NCBI GenBank assembly: GCA_963815045.1
Contig: CAWFET010000002.1
Span: 1,054,001 to 1,118,000 of the forward strand
DNA length: 64,000 nt
DNA from: DASUPK01 sp963815045
GTDB taxonomy: Bacteria; Actinomycetota; Thermoleophilia; Solirubrobacterales; 70-9
Direction of reading: 5' to 3'
Under the pieces are notes generated by a model. It saw only the letters and a list, made by a program, of their open reading frames with translations, was not told the origin of the DNA and made no database searches. The translations under genes were made by a program, and so were the position numbers. Each line of letters starts with the position of its first letter. The first letter of the stretch is position 1. This document shows positions 40,261 to 49,190 of the stretch, piece by piece.

Positions 40261-41541
40261 TCAGGTGCGAGTGAAGCGCCGTCCCGCCGTGGGCGATGCA
40301 TCCTCGTCCAGGCTGACGCGCTTGCCGGCCTTCACTGGCTGGAGGAACTCATCGGGCTCCGTATCGGAGGCCTCGGCCTCCATCTGGGCGATGCGCTCTG
40401 GGGTGAGCTCCCCTGCATTCTCCTCCTCGATCTTGGCGAGCCAATCGGCGCCCTCGCGCGCCTCGGTCTCGTCGACGTGGATCTTGCCGCGGTCGAGCGA
40501 CTTGTCGATCTCAGCGAACAGCGCATCCACGAGCTCACCCTGCTTCACCTTCCGCAGCGGCTTGCCGTGGGCGAAGATCAGGCCCTCGTCCTTGGCGCCG
40601 GTGATGCCGAAGTCGGCGTGCGAGGCCTCGCCGATTCCGTTCACGGCACAGCCGAGCACGGCGACCTCGACCGGCTCCACGTATGCCTCGAGGCGCTCCT
40701 CGATCTCCGCGACCACCGTGTCCATGTCGAACTGGAGGCGGCCGCAGGTCGGGCAGGCGATCAGCACGGGGCCGCGCTCGCGGAGCTGAAGCGCCTTGAG
40801 GATCTCCCAGGCGACCTTGACCTCCTCCTCGGCGTGGAACGTGGAGAGCGAGATCCGGATGGTGTCCCCCACCCCGTCCGCGAGCAGCGTGCCCAGGCCG
40901 ACGGAGCTCTTCAGGGAGCCCGACCACTTCGTTCCGGCCTCGGTGATGCCGAGGTGGATCGGGTACGGCACCTTCTCGGCCAACAGCCGATTCGAGGCGA
41001 TCGTGTTCGGCACGTTGGTCGACTTGATCGAAATCTTGAAGTTCTCGAAGTCGAGCCGCTCCATCAGCTCGACGAACTCGACGCCGGCCTGAACGAGGGC
41101 TTCGACGGAGTTTTCGCGCTCGAGCTCGTGCAGGTGCTTCGGCAGCGAGCCGGAGTTGACGCCGATCCGCATCGGGACGTTCTTCGCGGTCGCCTTCTCG
41201 GCGACCTCCGCCACCTTCTCCGGGCCGCCGATGTTGCCCGGGTTGAGGCGGATGCAGTCGGCGCCGGCATCGATCGCCTTCAGCGCGAGCGTGTGGTTGA
41301 AGTGGATGTCGGCGATCACCGGGATCGGCGCCTCCTTGACGATCGTCTTCAGGGCCTCGACGTCCTTGTCGCGTGGAACCGCGACGCGCACCAGGTCGGC
41401 GCCCGCGTCGGCGACGGTGCGGATCTGCTCCATCGTGGCGGCCAGATTGGCCGTCTCGGTCTTGCACATCGTCTGCACGGCGACCGGAGCGCCGCCCCCG
41501 ATGGGGACGTCGCGCACGAAGATCTGACGCTTCGAGGCCAC
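40261..41541 (-). CDS. ispG: 4-hydroxy-3-methylbut-2-en-1-yl diphosphate synthase (flavodoxin/ferredoxin)
   Basis: IspG (GcpE), the iron-sulfur enzyme of the MEP isoprenoid pathway converting MEcPP to HMBPP. It has the TIM-barrel N-terminus (VAVQTMCKTETANLAATMEQI, by ends VAVQTMC and MEQI), VADIHFN, and the three [4Fe-4S] cysteines in ACPTCGRLQ and VLGCAVNGIGE. There is a C-terminal extension beyond the normal end, about 40-60 residues and acidic, that I cannot assign. GTG 41541 is favoured over GTG 41547 because TACCCT (41548-41553) ends 6 nt upstream of it. Dxr and UppS genes lie in the same window. Confidence 0.95.
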   Translation of the reverse strand: MASKRQIFVRDVPIGGGAPVAVQTMCKTETANLAATMEQIRTVADAGADLVRVAVPRDKDVEALKTIVKEAPIPVIADIHFNHTLALKAIDAGADCIRLNPGNIGGPEKVAEVAEKATAKNVPMRIGVNSGSLPKHLHELERENSVEALVQAGVEFVELMERLDFENFKISIKSTNVPNTIASNRLLAEKVPYPIHLGITEAGTKWSGSLKSSVGLGTLLADGVGDTIRISLSTFHAEEEVKVAWEILKALQLRERGPVLIACPTCGRLQFDMDTVVAEIEERLEAYVEPVEVAVLGCAVNGIGEASHADFGITGAKDEGLIFAHGKPLRKVKQGELVDALFAEIDKSLDRGKIHVDETEAREGADWLAKIEEENAGELTPERIAQMEAEASDTEPDEFLQPVKAGKRVSLDEDASPTAGRRFTRT

Positions 41542-41709
41542 GGCCACAGGGTAGCCGTGGGGCCATTTCGGCCGTGCAATCGGCGGTCGACAACCTGCGC
41601 GAGCGCGTTTCGCAATCCCGTGAGGGCGGTTCGGCGTAAGCGCTATTGCAAGCCCTGAACCGGTCTGCGAAGATCGACGTTCTCCAGGGGAACCAAGGAG
41701 GGAGAAGGA

Positions 41710-42345
41710 ATGGATCGGCGTCTCACTCGAATCGCGCTCGCGACGGCGTTCGCTTTCGCGGCTGTCGCGGGCACTTCCGCGACGGCTTCAGCCGACACGG
41801 TGACCATGGGCAGCACCCTGGCCGGCAACTACGACGGCGGGGTGAGCGGTGCCCCAGTGCTCAGCGTTCAGCTTTCCTACGACCCCAGCACGAGTCCCAA
41901 CGCCGTCGTCTCTCCCGCGAACGGCGTGATCACCGGCTGGAAGGTGAAGAGTGCGGACGACGGAGCTCTCTACACGCTGAGGGTCCTGCGACCGAACGGA
42001 CCAGTCAGTCTCGTGACAGCGACCAACAGCAACTTCACCGGGAGCGGATCACAGCAGGCTCCGTCCGCCGTTCCGGCGGGGACGGGCGCCGCCACGCCCC
42101 TGGGCGCGGTCTTCTCCTATCCGGCCTCCCTGCCGATCAGCAAGGGCGACTACGTCGGCGTTCAGCTCGGTGGGAGCGCCACCGGCCTGCCGCAGGCGTT
42201 CACGAACGGTGTGCACCAGAACTTGATCGCAAACAACTTCTCGGGCCTGCCCACGGACGGCAATTCGGCAGACCTGCTCGCGGACGAGCAGCACGACCTG
42301 CTGCTTCAGGCGACGGTCGAGTTCACGCCGCCGCAGTCGCCGTAG
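41710..42345 (+). CDS. Exported beta-rich protein, copy 2, with frame-disrupted lysine tail
   Basis: A 211-residue protein with a signal peptide (ATASA-D) and the shared motifs VTMGSTLAGN, SPANGVITGWKVKS, LRVLRP, YPASLPISKGDYVGV and LLLQATVEFTPP. A GGAGG lies ahead of ATG 41710. The ORF stops at 42345, but from about 42347 a lysine-rich tail (KTKKKCKKHKKKHH) is encoded in the +1 frame, and its end (KKCKKHKKHKKH, stop 42457-42459) is back in the original frame, so two small indels appear to have broken the usual tail. Related exported proteins end in such tails. Confidence 0.75.
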   Translation: MDRRLTRIALATAFAFAAVAGTSATASADTVTMGSTLAGNYDGGVSGAPVLSVQLSYDPSTSPNAVVSPANGVITGWKVKSADDGALYTLRVLRPNGPVSLVTATNSNFTGSGSQQAPSAVPAGTGAATPLGAVFSYPASLPISKGDYVGVQLGGSATGLPQAFTNGVHQNLIANNFSGLPTDGNSADLLADEQHDLLLQATVEFTPPQSP

Positions 42346-42459
42346 GACCACCAAGACCAAGAAGAAGTGCAAGAAGCACAAGAAGAAGCACCACCGCTTC
42401 GCAAGTTCCGCCAAGAAGACAAGAAGTGCAAGAAGCACAAGAAGCACAAGAAGCACTAG
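42346..42459 (+). pseudogene. Detached lysine/cysteine/histidine-rich tail of copy 2
   Basis: The 114 nt after the stop at 42345 read as a C-terminal tail split between two frames: frame 2 for about 42347-42417 and the original frame from 42421 to the stop at 42459. The same kind of tail is intact at 43190-43255 and at the end of the product at 57077, so this is probably the eroded or mis-sequenced end of the 41710 gene. Confidence 0.55.
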
Positions 42460-42498
42460 CCGGGTAAATCCAGATCTGCTCCTCGCCCGTAGGAACTG

Positions 42499-43255
42499 GT
42501 GGTGAGGAGAAGGGCTACCAGGCTGCTCGTCTCGTTCGGCGTCGTATCGGCGGCGCTGCTGGTCGGTTCCGCGAGCGCCAGCGCGACCTTCCACCTGATG
42601 CAGATTCGCGAGCTCTATCTCGGTGACAATGCGGACACGCGCACCGAGTACGTCGAGCTGCAGATGTGGGCGCCGTTCCAGAGCTTCGTCGGCGGCCACT
42701 CGCTGACCTACTACAACAGCGCGGGCGCCCTGATCGCGACCCAGACGTTCTCCTCCAACGTCCCGAACGGGAACAACCAGGCAGACCATTCTGGCCGCGA
42801 CCCCGCTCGCCGTGACGCAATTCGGGAAGGCCTCCGATCTGCCCACCACGGACCTCGATCGTCTTGACAGCGTCGGGGGCGCCGTCTGCTGGGACACGGT
42901 CGACTGCGTCGCCTACGGGACGTTCAACGACACCGGCACCCCGCTCGCGTCGAACCCCGGCACCCCGGTGCCCGTGCCGGCTTCGGGCTCCGCGCTGCTG
43001 AGGAAGATCGGTCTCGGCTGCGCCACGGCGCTGGACCCGGCGGACGACACGAACAACAGCAACGCCGACTTCTCGAGCGCGACACCGAATCCCCGGAACA
43101 ACGCCTCGCCCATCGCGGAGACGCCCTGCTCCACGACCGGGGGCGGTGGACCCACCGCGAGCCCGCCGGCGAGCGCTCCGCCGAAGAAGAAGAAATGCAA
43201 GAAGGCGAAGAAGCGCGCGGTCGCGGCGAAGAAGTGCAAGAAGAAGCGGCGCTAG
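42499..43255 (+). pseudogene. Exported lamin-tail-like protein with a single-base frameshift
   Basis: Two overlapping ORFs in different frames make one plausible protein. Part 1 (from GTG 42499) has a signal peptide and IRELYLGDNADTRTEYVELQMW..GHSLTYYNSAG, reminiscent of a lamin-tail domain. Part 2 (to 43255) continues TILAATPLAVTQFGKASD..SVGGAVCWDTVDCVAYG and ends PPKKKKCKKAKKRAVAAKKCKKKRR (by ends). The switch point is the G at 42781 in CCAGGCAGACC: removing it restores NGNNQQTILAATPLAV. It may be a true pseudogene or a sequencing error. Extracellular role unknown. Confidence 0.65.
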
Positions 43256-44200
43256 CTAGGCCCCGGCCTGGCTGAGCTTCTGCTCGAGGCCTCCGACTCC
43301 ATCCGAGCCGTCCACCCGGACTCGCTTCAGGGTGAACATCTCGCCCTTCGACGCCAGCCCCTCGTCCGTCGTCGTGGCACCCAGGTACCCGGCGTCGCGG
43401 ACCGCCTGGACGGCCTGGTCGTCGTAGCGCCCGGACGGGTAGCAGAAGAAGTTCACCGGCTGGTGGAAGCGACGCTGGAGCATGCGGCGTGAGCCGGCGA
43501 TCTCGTCCTGGAGCTGCGCCCCGCTGGCCTGGGAGACGTCGACGTGGTTGATCGTGTGCGAGTCGAGCTCCCAGCCGTTGTCGATCAGGTTCCGGACCAT
43601 CGCGTCGCTGAGCTCGGCCCCGGGCTGGCCGATGCGGCCGGCGATGGCGCTGAGCACGCCCGGCCAGCCGAGCTTGCGGAGCTCGGGGCGGGCATAGACG
43701 TACTGGCTGCGGTAGCCGTCGTCGAACGAGACCACCACGGGCTTCTCCGGCAGTTCCCCGCCCTTGAACCACGCGTCGTAGACCTGATTGAGGCTGACGC
43801 CCTGATAGCCCCGCCCCTTCAGCCATTCCATCTGCTGGTCGAAGGTCTTGGGGTCGACATAGAGCTCCGGCAGCTGGGCGCCCGAGGGCGGGTCGGCGAT
43901 CACGTGGTACATCAGCACCGGAACCGGGCCCTGGAACTGAGCGAGCTTGGTCTGCGGAGGTGGCGGTCCGAGGCCTCCGGGCGCGAGCTTGGCGCCGCGA
44001 GCCGCCTTCTTCTTCCCATCCGCCTTAGCGGCGCCGGATCCCGAGTCGCCCTTGCCACCGCCATGCGAGGCACCGACGGCCAGCCCCGCGCCCAGGGCGA
44101 GCACGGCGACGACCGCGAGGATGTTGCGCCGCCGTCTGCGCACCCTTTGCTGACGCTCCGCCTGGCGGCGGGCGCCGCGCCTGTCCGGTTGGCCCTCCAA
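43256..44200 (-). CDS. Membrane-anchored polysaccharide deacetylase (NodB domain)
   Basis: A 314-residue protein: basic cytoplasmic N-terminus, one membrane anchor (about 28-46), a lysine/proline-rich linker and a carbohydrate esterase 4 domain. Catalytic motifs: MYHVIAD, VVVSFDDGYRSQ (catalytic and metal Asp), DSHTINHVDVSQ (metal His-x3-His) and FCYPSGRYDD. It would deacetylate peptidoglycan or a surface glycan. TTG 44200 is the start used; it overlaps the acyl-CoA synthetase stop region, so it is probably co-transcribed from the rseP-fadD side. Confidence 0.9.
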   Translation of the reverse strand: MEGQPDRRGARRQAERQQRVRRRRRNILAVVAVLALGAGLAVGASHGGGKGDSGSGAAKADGKKKAARGAKLAPGGLGPPPPQTKLAQFQGPVPVLMYHVIADPPSGAQLPELYVDPKTFDQQMEWLKGRGYQGVSLNQVYDAWFKGGELPEKPVVVSFDDGYRSQYVYARPELRKLGWPGVLSAIAGRIGQPGAELSDAMVRNLIDNGWELDSHTINHVDVSQASGAQLQDEIAGSRRMLQRRFHQPVNFFCYPSGRYDDQAVQAVRDAGYLGATTTDEGLASKGEMFTLKRVRVDGSDGVGGLEQKLSQAGA

Positions 44201-44206
44201 GCGCGC

Positions 44207-46021
44207 CTAGCCCGAGTAGAGCGTCTCGATCTCCTCGGCGTACTTCTCGTCGATGGGCTTGCGCTTCAGCTTCATCGTCGGCGTGAGCTCTTCCCCGCCC
44301 GGCTCCCAGGGCTCGGGAAGGATCTTGAACTTCTTGATCTGCTCGACGCGGGCCATCTTCTCGTTCGCCTGATCGACGGCGGCCTGGACCGCGTCACGAG
44401 CCCTCTGCTCTGTGGCCAGCTCTTCGAGCGACTTCCCCTCGAGCCCGTTCTGGGAGGCCCAGACGGGCGCGAAATCCGGATCGAGAACGACCAGCGCGAC
44501 GTTGTACGGCCGCCCGTCGCCGATCGCCACCGCCTGGCCGATCAGAGGGCTCGCCGTCTTCAGATGGGCCTCGATGTTGGCCGGCGACATGTTCTTGCCG
44601 GCGGCGTTGATGATCAGCTCCTTCTTGCGGTCGACGATCTTGAGGTAGCCGTCCTCGTCGATCTCGCCGATGTCGCCGGTCCGCAGCCAGCCGTCGTCGG
44701 TGAAGGCCTCCTCGTTTTTCTCCGGCAGCTTGCGATACCCGGGCATCACGCAGTCGGCCTTGACCAGGACCTCGCCGTCCTCGTCCAGCCTGATCTCGAT
44801 GCCGGGTGTCGGCGGGCCGACGGTGCCCAGCTTGATCCGGTCGGGCGGGTTGATCGTTCCCAGCCCGCAGGTCTCCGACATGCCCCAGAGCTCGCCGATC
44901 GGGATGCCGATCGCGTGGAAGAACTCGAGCACCTCGAGCGGCGTGGGCGCCGCCCCCGCGTTGATGGCGATCGCCTCGTCGAGGCCGAGCTGCTTCCGCA
45001 GCTCGGCGAACATCTGCTCATCGGCCTTGGCGGCGGCCTCCGCGATCTCGGGGGGAACCTCCTCCCCGGCCTGTTCGAGCCGGACCTTCTGTATCGATGC
45101 GTCGAGGCCCTTCTGGGCCGCCTCGCGCTGCTCGTCGGGCAGCCCCGCCATCATCGCCTCGAGCCCGCTCTTGAGCTTCTCGAAGATGCGCGGCACGGCG
45201 AAGAACCAGGTCGGCCTGACCTTCGGCAGGAATTCCGCGATGCGCCGGGGGTCCGAGCAGACGGTGACCGACACGCCCCGGGTGACCGGGAGGTAGTAGT
45301 GAGCGTTCCGCTCGGCCACGTGCGCGGCCGGCAGCCAGGAGATCACCTTCCCCCCGCGCTCGGGCAGCTCGATCATCTTGTCGGCGGTGGCGACAGCGAA
45401 GAGCAGGTTCCGGTGGGTGAGCTGGACGCCCTTCGGCGGCCCGGTGGTGCCGGACGTGTAGATCAGCGTGAGGAGGTCGTCCGGGCCGATCTGCTCGACC
45501 GACTCCGCGGGGTCGAACTCCGGGTCCATCTCCATCAGCTCGTCGAGGCTGTGGTCGCCCCCGTCGCTGTCCACGACGATCACGTGCTCGAGCGACGGGA
45601 GGTCGTCGCGGATGGCTTCGAACTTCTCGAGGTAGGCCTCCTCGATGATCGCGACCTTGCTCTCGGCGTCCGAGACCAGGTACTGGATCTGCTCCGGCGC
45701 ATAGGTCTGGTAGATGGAGAACGGGATCGCGCCGAGCGAGACCGCGGCCAGGTCGCACGGGATGAACTCCCAGCGGTTGCCCAGCATGATCGCGACGGTG
45801 TCGCCCTTGCCTACGCCGAGCTTCGCGAGGCCGCCGGCGATCCTGTGGACGATGGCCTTGAGCTCGTTCCAGCTCAGCTCCTGATCGCGGGCCTCGTCGC
45901 GGATCGCCATGTCGTCGCCGAGGCGATCCACGACCTCGTAGAACGCCTTGACCAGGTTGTCTGCGGGCAGCTCGGGCGCTGCCCCGCCGCTCGCGTGACG
46001 CTCTGAAGTCGTTACCTCCAC
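44207..46021 (-). CDS. Long-chain acyl-CoA synthetase (AMP-forming)
   Basis: A 604-residue ANL-superfamily ligase of the FadD15/FACS type. The AMP-binding signature TLIYTSGTTGPPKGVQLTHRN, the WGMSET.G element, LRTGDIGEIDEDGYLKIVDRKKE and the A10 lysine region (PTMKLKRKPIDEKY) are all present. It activates a long-chain fatty acid to acyl-adenylate, then acyl-CoA, at the membrane. GTG 46021 has the strong ribosome-binding sequence GAGGAGAGGAG upstream. It lies 67 bp after rseP in the dxr-rseP direction; long antisense ORFs over it are composition artefacts. Confidence 0.94.
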   Translation of the reverse strand: MEVTTSERHASGGAAPELPADNLVKAFYEVVDRLGDDMAIRDEARDQELSWNELKAIVHRIAGGLAKLGVGKGDTVAIMLGNRWEFIPCDLAAVSLGAIPFSIYQTYAPEQIQYLVSDAESKVAIIEEAYLEKFEAIRDDLPSLEHVIVVDSDGGDHSLDELMEMDPEFDPAESVEQIGPDDLLTLIYTSGTTGPPKGVQLTHRNLLFAVATADKMIELPERGGKVISWLPAAHVAERNAHYYLPVTRGVSVTVCSDPRRIAEFLPKVRPTWFFAVPRIFEKLKSGLEAMMAGLPDEQREAAQKGLDASIQKVRLEQAGEEVPPEIAEAAAKADEQMFAELRKQLGLDEAIAINAGAAPTPLEVLEFFHAIGIPIGELWGMSETCGLGTINPPDRIKLGTVGPPTPGIEIRLDEDGEVLVKADCVMPGYRKLPEKNEEAFTDDGWLRTGDIGEIDEDGYLKIVDRKKELIINAAGKNMSPANIEAHLKTASPLIGQAVAIGDGRPYNVALVVLDPDFAPVWASQNGLEGKSLEELATEQRARDAVQAAVDQANEKMARVEQIKKFKILPEPWEPGGEELTPTMKLKRKPIDEKYAEEIETLYSG

Positions 46022-46088
46022 CGCCGCTCTCCTCTCCTCGGAAAGACCTGCCGGAAAACGCTACACCAGCGGCGGCCGTGGGCCCCGC

Positions 46089-47345
46089 CTACTTGGGATT
46101 GAGGGCATCGGTGCCCAGTCGTCCCAGGTCGTTCGTGAGGCCGACGACGAACAGCAACATGATGAGCAGGAAGCCGATGGCGCTGGCACGCTCGATGACG
46201 AAGAACGGAACCCGCTGCCCACGGATCTTCTCGACCAGGCTCCAGAAGATGTGGCCGCCGTCGAGCGGGAGGAACGGGAAGAGGTTGATGATGCCGAGCG
46301 AGAGGCTGATCAGGGCGAGGACGAAGAGGCCCTCCTTGGGCCCGAAGCCGATCGCCTCGTTCAGGGCCCGCGAGCTGCCAACCGGACCCGAGAGCTGCTT
46401 GCGCTCCGCCGGGAGGAAGATCCGCCCGATCGCCGACACGGTCTTGGACGTGATCAGCCACATCGTGTCGCCGGCGTAGCCGATCCCCTGGCCGGCCGTT
46501 CCGTACTGGGGCTCGGTCTGAGTGGGCCCGAACTCGACGCCGATCAGGCTTCGGCCCTCGGCAGCGCTGAATTGCGGGGTGACGTCGACTGCGGTCTGGG
46601 TGCCGTCGCGATTGACGACGAGGTGCACGGCTGTGTTCGCATGGCAGCCGTCGACCGGTGTTCCGGCGCATTTGTGGCTGTTGATCTCGGAGCGGAAGCG
46701 ATCGATCCGGTCGTTGAACTGAAGGTTTGATGACGGCACCCCGTCGATGGAAACGATGCGGTCGCCCGGCTGCAGCTTCCCGGCGGCGGCGCTGCTGTCG
46801 GTCAACTTGTGTACCTCGACCCCGCTCCCCACCGCCTTGTCGAGAGCGAAGGAGAGGCCGAAGAGGATCACGAAGGCCAGGACGATGTTCACGAAGGGCC
46901 CAGCCGCGATCACCGCGACTCGCTTCCAGACCGGCTGGTTGTAGTACGCCCGTTTGAACACGTCCGGCGTCATCACCTCCTGGTCGGCCGGACTCTGCCC
47001 GGCCGATTCGATTCGCTCGAGCAGGCCCTCGGGCGTGTCACGCCCCGCATCCATCGCGGTCGCAAGCTCCGGCCTGCCGGTCAGTGAGTCCCCGGTTCCC
47101 TCGGCGGCGACCTCCGCCTCCTCGAGCTCCTCGGGGTTCATCCCGGTGATCTTCACGAAGCCGCCGAGGGGGATCATGCCGATGCCGTACTCCGTCTCCC
47201 CCCGCTTGATGCTCCACAGCTTCGGCGGGAAGAAGAGGAAGAAGCGCTCGACCCGCATGCCGGTCATCTTCGCTACGACGAAGTGGCCGCCCTCGTGCAA
47301 CATGATCAGGGCCGCGAAGCCCACGATCACGAAGACCCAGGTCAC
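46089..47345 (-). CDS. rseP: Site-2 intramembrane zinc protease RseP
   Basis: A 418-residue M50B protease. The zinc motif HEGGH is in LIMLHEGGHFVVAKM (near residues 17-21), the second conserved element is LPLDGGHIFW near the C-terminus, and a PDZ domain (KLQPGDRIVSIDGVP) lies between membrane segments. It cleaves membrane-embedded anti-sigma factors or signal-peptide remnants. An acidic insertion (about 75-125) between the first helices and the PDZ domain is longer than in E. coli. It overlaps dxr by 4 nt, the conserved dxr-rseP arrangement. Confidence 0.95.
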   Translation of the reverse strand: MTWVFVIVGFAALIMLHEGGHFVVAKMTGMRVERFFLFFPPKLWSIKRGETEYGIGMIPLGGFVKITGMNPEELEEAEVAAEGTGDSLTGRPELATAMDAGRDTPEGLLERIESAGQSPADQEVMTPDVFKRAYYNQPVWKRVAVIAAGPFVNIVLAFVILFGLSFALDKAVGSGVEVHKLTDSSAAAGKLQPGDRIVSIDGVPSSNLQFNDRIDRFRSEINSHKCAGTPVDGCHANTAVHLVVNRDGTQTAVDVTPQFSAAEGRSLIGVEFGPTQTEPQYGTAGQGIGYAGDTMWLITSKTVSAIGRIFLPAERKQLSGPVGSSRALNEAIGFGPKEGLFVLALISLSLGIINLFPFLPLDGGHIFWSLVEKIRGQRVPFFVIERASAIGFLLIMLLFVVGLTNDLGRLGTDALNPK

Positions 47346-48487
47346 GCGACTGCCAGGCCTTCGACCAGCCCGCGCGCGTGCTCGCGTGCGGCCTCGTCGA
47401 CGTCGAAGAGGTCGTCGAAGTGGCGAACCGCTCCCGCGGGCAGCGCCTCGAGCGTGCGCTCGATCACCTCGGGGATGCCAGTGAAGGGGATCCGCTTGTC
47501 GAGGAAGGCCCCGACGGCGACCTCGTCTGCTGCGTTCAGCACGCAGGGCGCGGTCCCACCGGCCCGCCCGGCCTCGCGTGCCAGGCGCAGGCAGGCGAAC
47601 GTGTCGGTATCCGGCGACTCGAAGCTGAGCTCCCCGACCGCTGCCAGGTCGAGCGTCGGCACCTCCACGTCCGCGCGCTCGGGATGCTGGAGGGCGTAGG
47701 AGATCGGGACCTTCATATCCGGGTAGCCGAGATGGGCGAGCGAGGCGCCGTCGTTCAGGTTGATCAGCGAGTGGACGATCGACTGCGGGTGGACCACGAC
47801 ATCGATTCGCTCGTACGGGACGCCGAACAGATGGTGCGCTTCGATCATCTCGAAGCCCTTGTTCATCAGGGTGGCCGAGTCGATCGTGATCCGGCCTCCC
47901 ATCTCCCAGGTCGGATGGGCGAGGGCCTCCTCGGGCGTCACCCCCGAGAGGTCGGTCCGGCCGCGGAAGGGCCCGCCGGACGCGGTCAGCACGAGCCGGT
48001 CCACGGTCCCCGGGGGCTCCGCCGCGATCAGCTGGTGGAGCGCCGAATGCTCGGAGTCGACCGGAAGAATGCGCGCGTCAGTTGCCTCGGCGAGGGTCAT
48101 GACCAGCTCCCCGCCGATCACCAGGCTCTCCTTGTTGGCGAGGGCCAGGTCGATCCCCTCGGTGAGGGCGACGATCGTCGGGCCGAGGCCTGCCGCGCCG
48201 ACGACTGAGTTCAGGACGAGGTCCGGCTTCGACTCTGCGATCAGTTCGCGGACGCCATCCTCGCCGGCGAGGACTCGCCCGCCCCAGGCCGATGCAGCCC
48301 GCTCGGCGGATTCCGCATGCGCAAGCGCCACCACCGGGACACCGTGTTCCTTCGCCTGCGCGAGCACGCGCTCCCAGCTCGAGTCGGCCGAGAGCCCGAC
48401 GACCTGAAGGTCCTCGGACGCCCCGATCACCTCGAGGGCCTGGGTGCCGATCGATCCCGTCGACCCGAGTATCAGCACTCGCTTCAC
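47342..48487 (-). CDS. dxr: 1-deoxy-D-xylulose 5-phosphate reductoisomerase
   Basis: Dxr (IspC), 381 residues, NADPH-dependent conversion of DXP to MEP, the first committed step of MEP isoprenoid synthesis. Motifs: RVLILGSTGSIGTQAL (NADPH), ALANKESLVIGG, LPVDSEHSA and LTASGGPFRG (metal and substrate), GRITIDSATLMNKGFEMIEA (by ends GRITID and EMIEA). TACACT (48495-48500) ends 7 nt before GTG 48487, so dxr begins its own leaderless transcript and leads rseP-fadD-deacetylase. It is separated from cdsA by the exported protein and cyclase genes. Confidence 0.97.
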   Translation of the reverse strand: MKRVLILGSTGSIGTQALEVIGASEDLQVVGLSADSSWERVLAQAKEHGVPVVALAHAESAERAASAWGGRVLAGEDGVRELIAESKPDLVLNSVVGAAGLGPTIVALTEGIDLALANKESLVIGGELVMTLAEATDARILPVDSEHSALHQLIAAEPPGTVDRLVLTASGGPFRGRTDLSGVTPEEALAHPTWEMGGRITIDSATLMNKGFEMIEAHHLFGVPYERIDVVVHPQSIVHSLINLNDGASLAHLGYPDMKVPISYALQHPERADVEVPTLDLAAVGELSFESPDTDTFACLRLAREAGRAGGTAPCVLNAADEVAVGAFLDKRIPFTGIPEVIERTLEALPAGAVRHFDDLFDVDEAAREHARGLVEGLAVA

Positions 48488-48530
48488 GGCCGCCAGTGTA
48501 GGTGGCAGCCGAAGCGCGCCCTAAACGAAG

Positions 48531-48554
48531 ACGGGAGGCCCGAAGGCCTCCCGT
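48531..48554 (-). terminator. Terminator of the exported protein gene
   Basis: A perfect 10-bp stem (48531-48540 with 48545-48554) closed by a TTCG tetraloop on the minus strand, followed by CTTCGTTTAG. It lies 24 nt after the stop of the gene at 48579 and before the dxr promoter, isolating the two units. Confidence 0.65.
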
Positions 48555-48578
48555 CCATCAATCTCGTGCTGCTTCGAG

Positions 48579-49103
48579 CTATCGAGTCTGAACAGCGGAG
48601 AGCTCGAACTGCGGGACCTTCAGGTCACCCACCGTCTCGGTGCACGCAAGCGAAATCGTGTGCTTGCCACCCTGCGGGGTGGTGACGATGTTGATACCGA
48701 ACGACGCCGTTCCCGTACCCGGGTCGTGCACGTTGGTCTTCGTGCCGTTGATCTCGACGCCGTCGAGATCGATGTGGCACACGCCCTTCGCCTGGGCGCC
48801 GCCACCATCGACGGTGCCGTCCACGACGACGAGGTAACGACGCGGGAAGCCGGTCGAGCCATTCACGTCCACCGAGGTGCACTTCGTGAACGTCGACGAG
48901 CTGGCCGGGTCACAGGGCGTCGTGCCCGTCTGGGCGTTGGTCGAGGCGACCCCAAGGCCCTTGAGCCGGGCGTCCTTGCTCAGGCCCTTGTACTCCACCT
49001 TCTTGCTCGTCGCTGCATACGCGCCTCCTCCAAGAGCCACGCAGAGCGCGATGAATCCGATCACAGCGCCGGCGGATGGCCGGCGACCGAGCAGCTTTTT
49101 CAT
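48579..49103 (-). CDS. Exported or membrane-anchored protein of unknown function
   Basis: A 174-residue protein starting at ATG 49103 behind a Shine-Dalgarno-like AAAGGGAG. It has a signal peptide or anchor (about 12-31, GAVIGFIALCVALGGGAYAA), then a conserved-looking KKVEYKGLSKDARLKGLG, a CDPASSSTFTKCTSV segment with two cysteines, and a beta-rich remainder. The GGGAYAA-to-lysine start is common in exported proteins of this lineage. No family recognised. It is followed by a strong terminator and is divergent from the cyclase gene. Confidence 0.7.
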   Translation of the reverse strand: MKKLLGRRPSAGAVIGFIALCVALGGGAYAATSKKVEYKGLSKDARLKGLGVASTNAQTGTTPCDPASSSTFTKCTSVDVNGSTGFPRRYLVVVDGTVDGGGAQAKGVCHIDLDGVEINGTKTNVHDPGTGTASFGINIVTTPQGGKHTISLACTETVGDLKVPQFELSAVQTR

Positions 49104-49190
49104 CCAGAACCACTCCCTTTCAGGGTTTGTGAGCCTTCGCTGACGAAACAGCATGAGGCCGAGAAGTTGCGGCCTTGCGAGTATGCATTC

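Noticed and set aside
43544..46006. An 820-codon plus-strand ORF antisense to the deacetylase and acyl-CoA synthetase
   Set aside because: No domain is recognisable, and the opposite strand encodes two complete well-known enzymes; long antisense frames are expected at this GC content.
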